The position numbers and the translations under genes are program-made. Shown here in pieces: positions 1 through 10,137 of a stretch of DNA of 64,000 bases; position 1 is the stretch's first letter, and each line of letters starts with the position of its first letter. Source of the DNA: Crossiella sp. CA-258035. GTDB lineage: Bacteria > Actinomycetota > Actinomycetes > Mycobacteriales > Pseudonocardiaceae. The DNA lies in contig NZ_CP116413.1 of NCBI RefSeq assembly GCF_030064675.1, positions 157,001-221,000 of the forward strand, given 5' to 3'. The notes beneath the pieces are model-generated. The model ran no database searches. It was not told the DNA's origin and saw only the letters and a program-made list of their open reading frames with translations.

Positions 1-729
1 CAGCACCCGCCGCAGCTGCTCGGCGCGATGCTGGCCAAGCTGGACGAGGGCCACGACCAGGTGGTGGCCCGGCGCACCAGGGACGGCGACGGGCGGGCCC
101 GCACCCTGGTCTCCCGGCTGTACTACCGGCTGATCAACCGGATGGTCGAGGTCGACCTCAAGGACGGGGTCGGCGACTTCCGGGTGCTCAGCCACCGCGC
201 GGTGCGCGCGCTGCTCTCCCTCGGCGAGTACAACCGGTTCTCCAAGGGCCTGTTCTCCTGGATCGGCTTCGACACCGCGATCGTGGACTACGACAACGTG
301 GCGCGGCAGCACGGCCGCTCCAAGTGGAGCTTCGGCTCGCTGCTCAACTACGGCATCGACGGGGTCGTCTCGTTCAACAACCGGCCGCTGCGGATCGCCA
401 TCTACCTCGGCGTGCTGGTCACCGCGCTGGCCTTCCTCTACGCCGGGTACGTGGCCGTGGACGTGCTCTTCACCGGGGTGGACGCGCCGGGCTACGCCAC
501 GCTGATGGTGGGCATCGCCGGGCTCGGCGGCATCCAGCTGCTCTTCCTCGGCGTGATCGGGGAGTACCTGGGCCGCATTTACTACGAGACCAAGCGCCGC
601 CCGCACTTCCTGGTCAAGGAGGCCAGCGAGCCGCAGCCGCCCGCGCTCACCGTGCTGGGCCCCAAGGCGGTCGAGCACTCCGAGGAGCTGCACCAGCGGG
701 CCACCGCGCCGTGGGCGGTCCGGCGGTGA
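1..729 (+). CDS. Polyprenyl-phosphate sugar transferase, GT2 family (5' end missing)
   Basis: The frame is open from base 1 and begins inside the gene: the first residues read QHPPQLLGAM, the usual stretch just after the DLQ(D/H)PPE motif of DPM1/GtrB-type family 2 glycosyltransferases. The rest of the catalytic domain follows, then two membrane segments at the C-terminus (around IAIYLGVLVTALAFLYAGYV and LMVGIAGLGGIQLLFLGVIG) and the EYLGRIYYETKRRPHF tail typical of GtrB-like enzymes. Such proteins move a sugar from a nucleotide donor to polyprenyl phosphate at the inner membrane face. The next gene encodes a GtrA-type protein overlapping by 4 bases, so the two probably make and move a lipid-linked sugar. 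Family assignment is firm; the sugar is unknown. Confidence 0.9.
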   Translation, partial: QHPPQLLGAMLAKLDEGHDQVVARRTRDGDGRARTLVSRLYYRLINRMVEVDLKDGVGDFRVLSHRAVRALLSLGEYNRFSKGLFSWIGFDTAIVDYDNVARQHGRSKWSFGSLLNYGIDGVVSFNNRPLRIAIYLGVLVTALAFLYAGYVAVDVLFTGVDAPGYATLMVGIAGLGGIQLLFLGVIGEYLGRIYYETKRRPHFLVKEASEPQPPALTVLGPKAVEHSEELHQRATAPWAVRR

Positions 730-1105
730 TCCCGGGGCGGGTGCTGCGCTTCGCACTGGTCGGCGCGGTCAACACCGGCGTCTACTACGGCCTCTACCTG
801 GCCCTGCACCTGGCGCTGCCGTACCTGGCCGCGCACGTGCTGGCCTTCCTGCTGGCCATGGTCGGCTCCTACTTCCTCAACTGCCACTTCACCTTCCGCA
901 CCAAGCCGACGCTGCGGAAGTTCCTGCTCTTCCCGCTGTCCAACGCGGCCAACTTCGCGATCACCTCGCTCGGGCTCTACCTGCTGGTGGACCTGGGCGG
1001 GATGAACTCCACCTTCGCGCCGCTGCTGGTGGCCGTGCTGGCCATCCCGGTGACCTTCGTGGTCTCGCAGATGGTGTTGGTGGGCAAGGAAAAGGCAGCC
1101 GCCCG

Positions 1106-1109
<4 letters not shown>
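726..1109 (+). CDS. GtrA-family small membrane protein
   Basis: A 127-residue protein with four hydrophobic segments, starting LRFALVGAVNTGVYYGLY and containing the SYFLNCHFTFR signature of GtrA proteins. The family is associated with lipid-linked sugar translocation or with anchoring polyprenyl-phosphate transferases; the mycobacterial member Rv3789 lies in the arabinogalactan locus. The GTG start at 726 overlaps the upstream TGA and gives the family's usual length. It sits between a GtrB-like transferase and a YfhO-like membrane protein, and all three overlap by 4 bases, so co-translation is likely. Confidence 0.88.
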
Positions 1110-4587
<3,478 letters not shown>

Positions 4588-4591
4588 GAAC

Positions 4592-6568
4592 GTGACGGAG
4601 CAGCAGGTTGGCGGCACCCCAGCCGTCGTAGAACACGCCCAGGACGCCAAGCTCAGCGACGTGACCTCCTCGCGCGTGGCGCCCAAGCCCAACGAGGTGC
4701 CGGCGAGCCAGATCCTGTGGCGGATCATCCTTCCCCGCGAAGATGACCCGCTGGATGTGCGGCCGCTGTACCTGGACGAGCCGGAGACGGCCGCCAACCG
4801 CTGCCACGTCACCTCGCGCCGGTCGGTCAACATCCCGGCCTCGGCGAAGGTGTCCTTCTCCACCTACTTCAACGCGCTGCCGGCCTCCTACTGGAAGCGC
4901 TGGACCACGATCACCGAGACCGTGCTGCGCATGACGGTCAAGGGCGTCGGGCGGCTGGACGTCTACCGCTCCAAGCCCAACGGCGACATCGTGCACCTGC
5001 AGGGCCGGCCGGTGCGCAGCACCAAGTCCTGGACCCAGCTGGAGTTCCGGATCTCCCTGCAGCCGTTCGAGGACGGCGGCTGGCTCTGGTTCGACGTCTT
5101 CACCGACGAGGGCGCGCTGGAGATCAAGGACGCGGCCTGGACCACCGACCAGGAGCTGCCGACGCAGCGCACCGCGGTCGGCATCACCACCATCCGCCCG
5201 GCCGACGCGGTGATCGCGCTGCAGGCCCTCGGCGAGGACCCGGCCGTGCTGGACGTGGTCGGCAAGGTCATCGTGGTGGACCAGGGCCCGAACCAGAAGG
5301 TCAAGGACACCCCCGGCTACGACCAGGCCGTCAAGCTGCTCGGCGACAAGCTCGAGGTCATCGAGCAGGCCAACCTGGGCGGCTCCGGCGGTTTCGCCCG
5401 CGTGTTCTACGAGTTCCTGGAGAACACCGGCTGCGAGCAGGTCATGCTGCTCGACGACGACGTGCGCCTGGAACCGGACAGCGTGCTGCGCGCCAACGCG
5501 TTCACCCGCTCGCTGGTCAACCCGGTGGTCGTCGGCTCGCACATGATGAACCTGCAGGCCCGTACCCGCCTGCACACCACGGGCGAGGTGGTCGACCTCA
5601 AGGAGTGCTTCTGGCGGCCCGCGCCCGGCGCGCTCACCGACCACGACTTCGCCACCGACTCGCTGCGCGAGACCAAGGAACTGCACCCGCGCATCCACGG
5701 CACCTACAACGGCTGGTGGATGTGCACCTTCCCGCGGCAGATCGTGGAGGAGATCGGGCTGCCGCTCCCGCTGTTCATCAAGTGGGACGACGCCGAGTAC
5801 TCGCTGCGCGCGCTGGAGCACGGCTACCCGACGGTCAGCCTGCCCGGCTCGGCGATCTGGCACATGCCGTGGACGGACAAGGACGACGCCACCGACTGGA
5901 CGGCGTACTTCCACGTGCGCAACCGGCTGATCATGGCCGCGCTGCACTCGCCGTACGACGTGCGCGGCACGCTGCTCAAGCAGGGCCTGAAGTCCTCGCT
6001 GCGGCACCTGTTCTCCATGGAGTACTCCACGGTCGTGCTGCACCAGAAGGCGATCGAGGACTTCCTGGCCGGACCGGACCGGCTGTTCGCGAACCTGCCC
6101 ACCTCGCTGGCCGAGGTGCGGGAGCTGCGCAAGGGCTACACCGACGCGCAGATCCTGCCGTCGGCCGGTGAGTTCCCGGCCCCGACCTTCGACCCGGTGC
6201 GGGCCGAGCGGCTGCTCAAGCCGCCGGTGAACCCGGTCGTGATCGCGGCCCGCGCGGCGCTCTCGCTGGCCCACCACCTGCAGGAGCCCAGCCAGGACGC
6301 GCTGGACCGCCCGCAGATCAACGTGCCCGCCCAGGGCGCGCGGTGGTTCCTGCTCGGCGCGCTGGACAGCGCCACCGTGTCCAACGCCGACGGCAGCGGC
6401 GTCGCCTTCCGGCGGCGTGACCCGAAGGTCTTCCGCCAGCTGATGGCCCGCGCGGCGGCCAACCACCGCCGCCTGGTGCAGGAGTGGCCGCGGCTCAAGC
6501 GCGCCTACCGCAAGGCGCTGCCCGAGCTGACCAGCAAGGAAGCCTGGAAGCAGACCTTCCACGGCTGA
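4592..6568 (+). CDS. glfT2: Galactofuranosyltransferase GlfT2
   Basis: A 658-residue protein with the GlfT2 layout: an N-terminal beta-sandwich (about 30-190), a GT-A fold with NLGGSGGFAR and a DDD metal-binding triad at residues 288-290 (LLDDDVRLEPDS), the WDDAEY segment near 398-403, the WHMPW motif that supplies the metal-binding His, and a helical C-terminal region. GlfT2 polymerises galactofuranose from UDP-Galf with alternating beta-1,5 and beta-1,6 links on the lipid-linked arabinogalactan precursor. The GTG start follows glf by four bases. All catalytic residues known for the family are present. A paralogue follows downstream, beyond an intrinsic terminator. Confidence 0.95.
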   Translation: MTEQQVGGTPAVVEHAQDAKLSDVTSSRVAPKPNEVPASQILWRIILPREDDPLDVRPLYLDEPETAANRCHVTSRRSVNIPASAKVSFSTYFNALPASYWKRWTTITETVLRMTVKGVGRLDVYRSKPNGDIVHLQGRPVRSTKSWTQLEFRISLQPFEDGGWLWFDVFTDEGALEIKDAAWTTDQELPTQRTAVGITTIRPADAVIALQALGEDPAVLDVVGKVIVVDQGPNQKVKDTPGYDQAVKLLGDKLEVIEQANLGGSGGFARVFYEFLENTGCEQVMLLDDDVRLEPDSVLRANAFTRSLVNPVVVGSHMMNLQARTRLHTTGEVVDLKECFWRPAPGALTDHDFATDSLRETKELHPRIHGTYNGWWMCTFPRQIVEEIGLPLPLFIKWDDAEYSLRALEHGYPTVSLPGSAIWHMPWTDKDDATDWTAYFHVRNRLIMAALHSPYDVRGTLLKQGLKSSLRHLFSMEYSTVVLHQKAIEDFLAGPDRLFANLPTSLAEVRELRKGYTDAQILPSAGEFPAPTFDPVRAERLLKPPVNPVVIAARAALSLAHHLQEPSQDALDRPQINVPAQGARWFLLGALDSATVSNADGSGVAFRRRDPKVFRQLMARAAANHRRLVQEWPRLKRAYRKALPELTSKEAWKQTFHG

Positions 6569-6624
6569 GGACCACCCGATGGGCTGATCTTCAAGCCTTG
6601 AGGTTCGTCCGAAGTGGACCGATG

Positions 6625-6667
6625 CCCAAGAGGGGGCGGCGAATGTGCCGTCCCCTCTTGGGTTTTT
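6625..6667 (+). terminator. Intrinsic terminator between the two GlfT2-like genes
   Basis: Arms CCCAAGAGGGGGCGGC (6625-6640) and GCCGTCCCCTCTTGGG (6647-6662) pair over 16 bases with one mismatch around a 6-base loop and are followed by TTTTT. It lies 56 bases after glfT2 and 55 bases before the next start. It should stop or attenuate transcription from the glf operon, so the second GlfT2-like gene may depend on read-through or its own promoter. Confidence 0.85.
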
Positions 6668-6721
6668 CTGTGTCGCGCGAGGACCTGCCCGCGCCCCCGC
6701 TCCCAGACGAGGTCCCCCACG

Positions 6722-8653
6722 ATGTCCAGCTCGACCACGGAGCAGTCCGTGAGCCTGCCCCAGCAGCCGACCGCGCCCCCGGCAACGTTGCTGCAGCGGA
6801 TCATCCTGCCCCGGCCCGGCGACCCGCTGGACGTGCGCGCGCTCTACGTCGATGAGGACCCGACCAACCAGCGGCGGGCGAAACCGTTGTCCCGCACCGC
6901 GTTGCGCATCCCCGAGCAGTCCGAGGTCTCCTTCGCCACCTACTTCAACGCCTTCCCGGCCAGCTACTGGCGGCGGTGGACCACGCTGGAGCAGGTCGAG
7001 CTGCGGCTGAGCGTGGACGGCGACTGCCGGGTGGACCTGTACCGCTCCAAGGCCGACGGCACCCAGATCCACGTGGGCGGTGAGGTCCGTGAGGGTGGCA
7101 AGCGCTCGGACCTGTGCTTCACGCTGGACCTGGCGCCGTTCGAGGACGGTGGCTGGTACTGGTTCGACATCACCACCGAGGAGGAGCACGAGGTCACCCT
7201 GCTCGCGGCGAGCTGGCACGCGGCCGCCGCGCCGCTGCGGCCCGGCTCGGTGGCCATCGGCATCTGCACCTTCAACCGGCCGGACGACTGCGTCGGCGCG
7301 CTGGCCGCGATCGGCGCCGACCCGCTGGTGCTGGCGGCCGTGCGGGCGGTCATCGTGGCCGACCAGGGCAACCGGAAAGTCAGTGACGCCAACGGTTTCG
7401 AGGTCGCGGCGGCCCGGCTGGGTGAGCGGCTGCGGGTGCACGACCAGCCGAACCTCGGCGGCTCCGGCGGGTTCGCCAGGGTGATGCACGAGTCGGTGCG
7501 CGGCACCGACTGCGAGCAGATCCTGCTGATGGACGACGACATCGTGATCGAGCCGGACTCGATCCTGCGCGCGCTGGCCTTCGCCCGTTACGCCGAGCGC
7601 CCGACCCTGGTCGGCGGGCAGATGCTCAACCTGCAGGCCCGCTCGCACCTGCACTCCATGGGCGAGGTGGTGGACCGGCGCAAGTTCATGTGGCGGGCCG
7701 CGCCGAACGTGCGCTACGACCACGACTTCGCCAAGGAGTCGCTGCGCGAGGCGCCCATCCTGCACCGGCGCATCGACGTGGACTACAACGGCTGGTGGAT
7801 GTGCCTGATCCCGCGGCAGGTGGTGGAGCAGATCGGGCTGCCGCTGCCGCTGTTCATCAAGTGGGACGACGCGGAGTTCGGCCTGCGCGCCGGGCGGGCC
7901 GGCTATCCGACCGCGACCCTGCCCGGGGTGGCGATCTGGCACATGCCGTGGTCGGACAAGGACGACTCCACCGACTGGCAGGCCTACTTCCACCTGCGCA
8001 ACCGGCTGGTCACGGCCGCGCTGTACAGCCCGCACCCGCGCGGCGGCGAGCTGGTCCGGCACAGCCTGCGCAGCACGCTCAAGCACCTGCTGTCCCTGGA
8101 GTACTCCACGGTCGCCTTGCAGGACATGGCGATCAGGGACTTCCTGGACGGCCCGAAGTCGCTGTTCCGCAAGCTGCCCACCGCGCTCGGTGAGATCCGC
8201 GAGCAGCGCGCGGAGTACGACGACGGCCGGGTGCTGCCCTCGGCCAGGCGGCTGCCGCTGCCCTCGATGGACGCGGTGAAGGCCGAGCGGTTCCTGCGCC
8301 CGCCGGGCAACCCGCTCACCATCGCGCGCACCCTGCTCTCCGCGCTGGTGCACAACGTGTTGCCCACCAACACCAAACACCTGCTCCGCCCGCAGCTGAA
8401 CATCCCGGCCCAGGACGCCCGCTGGTTCCTGCTGGCCAGGCTGGACGGCGCGACCGTGGCCACCGCGGACGGCCGGGGAGTGGCCTTCCGCAAGCGTGAC
8501 CCCAGGGTCTTCTGGCGGCTGCTCGGCCGTGCGCTTGGCAACCACCTGCGGCTGCTGCGCGAGTTCCCGCGCAGCCGCAAGGACTTCCGCCGCGCGCTGC
8601 CGGACCTGACCGCGCACGAGGCGTGGCAGCAGGCCTTCGGTGGCCGGCGATGA
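6722..8653 (+). CDS. Second GlfT2-like galactofuranosyltransferase (tandem paralogue)
   Basis: A 643-residue protein colinear with the upstream GlfT2: TLLQRIILPRPGDPLDV at the start, NLGGSGGFARV, a DDD triad at about 271-273 (LLMDDDIVIEPDS), KWDDAEFGLRAG and WHMPWSDKDD. Catalytic motifs are intact, so this is an active-looking duplicate rather than a relic. The ATG at 6722 is chosen because similarity to GlfT2 begins just after it; the frame is open further upstream through the terminator hairpin but without family similarity. M. tuberculosis has a single GlfT2, so the pair may divide priming, length control or linkage. It overlaps the PAP2 gene by ATGA. Confidence 0.9.
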   Translation: MSSSTTEQSVSLPQQPTAPPATLLQRIILPRPGDPLDVRALYVDEDPTNQRRAKPLSRTALRIPEQSEVSFATYFNAFPASYWRRWTTLEQVELRLSVDGDCRVDLYRSKADGTQIHVGGEVREGGKRSDLCFTLDLAPFEDGGWYWFDITTEEEHEVTLLAASWHAAAAPLRPGSVAIGICTFNRPDDCVGALAAIGADPLVLAAVRAVIVADQGNRKVSDANGFEVAAARLGERLRVHDQPNLGGSGGFARVMHESVRGTDCEQILLMDDDIVIEPDSILRALAFARYAERPTLVGGQMLNLQARSHLHSMGEVVDRRKFMWRAAPNVRYDHDFAKESLREAPILHRRIDVDYNGWWMCLIPRQVVEQIGLPLPLFIKWDDAEFGLRAGRAGYPTATLPGVAIWHMPWSDKDDSTDWQAYFHLRNRLVTAALYSPHPRGGELVRHSLRSTLKHLLSLEYSTVALQDMAIRDFLDGPKSLFRKLPTALGEIREQRAEYDDGRVLPSARRLPLPSMDAVKAERFLRPPGNPLTIARTLLSALVHNVLPTNTKHLLRPQLNIPAQDARWFLLARLDGATVATADGRGVAFRKRDPRVFWRLLGRALGNHLRLLREFPRSRKDFRRALPDLTAHEAWQQAFGGRR

Positions 8654-9162
8654 GGCTGGAACTCCTTGCGCTGCGGAGCATCCAGCGCGTCCTGGCCGAC
8701 CGGCGGGCGATCGGCTCGGCCAAGGCGCTCTCGCTCTTCGGCGAGCACGCCGCGGGCTGGCTGGCGCTCGGCGCGGCAGGAGCGGCCCTGGACCGCGGCC
8801 GCCGGCGGCAGTGGCTGGCCGCCACCGCCGGGGTGGCGCTGGCGCACGCGGCCTCCATCGCGGTCAAGCGCGCAGTCCGCCGCCCGCGCCCGGCCCACCC
8901 GGACGTCGAGGTCCGCGCCGCCACCCCCAGCACGCTGAGCTTCCCGTCCGCGCACGCCACCAGCTCCACCGCCGCCGCGGTCCTGCTCGGCGGCCTGGCG
9001 GGCAGGCACGCCACCCCGGTGCTGCTGTCCGCGGTGGTGCCGCCGATGGCGCTGAGCAGGCTGGTGCTCGGCGTGCACTACCCGAGCGACGTGCTGGCCG
9101 GAGCCGCCCTCGGCGCCGCGGTCGGCGCCGGCGTGCGCTCGGCCATGGGACTGCTGCGGTGA
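8650..9162 (+). CDS. PAP2-family phosphatase, probable decaprenylphosphoryl-5-phosphoribose phosphatase
   Basis: A 170-residue membrane protein with the three PAP2 motifs: KRAVRRPRP (K-x6-RP), PSAHA, and SRLVLGVHYPSD (SR-x5-H-x3-D). By position it matches Rv3807c of mycobacteria, proposed to dephosphorylate decaprenylphosphoryl-5-phosphoribose on the way to decaprenylphosphoryl-arabinose, the arabinan donor. The ATG overlaps the upstream stop and its own stop overlaps the ubiA-type gene, so the DPPR phosphatase and synthase are translationally coupled. Family assignment is firm; substrate assignment rests on synteny. Confidence 0.88.
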   Translation: MRLELLALRSIQRVLADRRAIGSAKALSLFGEHAAGWLALGAAGAALDRGRRRQWLAATAGVALAHAASIAVKRAVRRPRPAHPDVEVRAATPSTLSFPSAHATSSTAAAVLLGGLAGRHATPVLLSAVVPPMALSRLVLGVHYPSDVLAGAALGAAVGAGVRSAMGLLR

Positions 9163-10070
9163 CCGCCTCGGCGATCGCCCCGGCCCCCGGCCTCGGCGCC
9201 GGCGTCCAGCTGCGCGGCCTGGCCCGCGCGGTGCGCCCGCGCCAGTGGGTGAAGAACGTGCTGGTGCTGGCCGCCCCGTTCGCCAGCGGCACCGTCGGCG
9301 ACCCCAGGGTGCTGGCCGCCGCTGGCATCGCCTTCGCCGCGTTCTGCCTGGCCGGGTCGACGATCTACCTGGTCAACGACGTCCGGGACGTGGACGCCGA
9401 CCGCGCCCACCCGGTGAAGTGCCACCGCCCGATCGCCGCGGGCATCGTGCCGCCCCGGCTGGCCCTCGGCCTGGCCGCGGTGCTGCTCACCGGCGCGCTG
9501 GCCACCGCCACCGTGGCCAGCCTCGACCTGACCGCCGTGGTCGCGGTCTACCTGGCTGTGCAGTTCGGCTACTGCCTCGCGCTCAAGCACCAGCCGGTGA
9601 TCGACCTGTGCATCGTCGCCTCCGGCTTCCTGCTGCGCGCCATCGCCGGCGGCGCCGCGGCGGGCATCGTGCTGTCCCAGTGGTTCCTGCTGGCCGCGGC
9701 CTTCGGCTCGCTGTTCATGGTCGCCGGCAAGCGCTACGCCGAGCTCCGCTACACCGAACGCACCGGCGCCCGCATCCGCCGCAGCCTGGACCGCTACTCC
9801 ACGTCCTACCTGCGCTTCGTCTGGGGCAGCTCAGCCACCGTCCTGATCATGACCTACGGCCTGTGGGCCTTCGAGATCCGCGAACGCTCGCACTCGGTCT
9901 GGGCCGTGCTCTCCATGATCCCGTTCGTGATGGCCGTGCTCCGCTACGCCGTCGACGTGGACAGCGCCAACGCCGGCACGCCAGAACACCTGATCCTCTC
10001 CGACCGCCCCCTGCAAGCCCTCGGCCTGTGCTGGCTGGCCACCCTCTCGATCGCGGTCTACCTGAGCTGA
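9159..10070 (+). CDS. ubiA: UbiA-family decaprenyl-phosphate phosphoribosyltransferase (DPPR synthase)
   Basis: A 303-residue polytopic membrane prenyltransferase. The first metal-binding motif NDVRDVDADR (NDxxDxxxD) and the RPRQWVKN start of the helical core are diagnostic of the DPPR synthase branch (Rv3806c), which joins phosphoribosyl pyrophosphate to decaprenyl phosphate. It follows the PAP2 gene with a GTGA overlap as in mycobacteria and closes the plus-strand cell-wall operon. The 67 bases up to the convergent emb gene hold three similar short words (GCGGTACT, CGGGTACT, CGGTATT) but no clear terminator. Confidence 0.93.
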   Translation: MTASAIAPAPGLGAGVQLRGLARAVRPRQWVKNVLVLAAPFASGTVGDPRVLAAAGIAFAAFCLAGSTIYLVNDVRDVDADRAHPVKCHRPIAAGIVPPRLALGLAAVLLTGALATATVASLDLTAVVAVYLAVQFGYCLALKHQPVIDLCIVASGFLLRAIAGGAAAGIVLSQWFLLAAAFGSLFMVAGKRYAELRYTERTGARIRRSLDRYSTSYLRFVWGSSATVLIMTYGLWAFEIRERSHSVWAVLSMIPFVMAVLRYAVDVDSANAGTPEHLILSDRPLQALGLCWLATLSIAVYLS

Positions 10071-10137
10071 CCCCGCATGAGAGCGGTACTCCACCCTGCT
10101 GAAAACGGGTACTGCCGGATGCATAGAAACGGTATTG

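Noticed and set aside
10071-10137. Small repeat family between ubiA and emb (GCGGTACT, CGGGTACT, CGGTATT)
   Set aside because: Three short, inexact words in 67 bases are not enough to call a functional repeat or operator.
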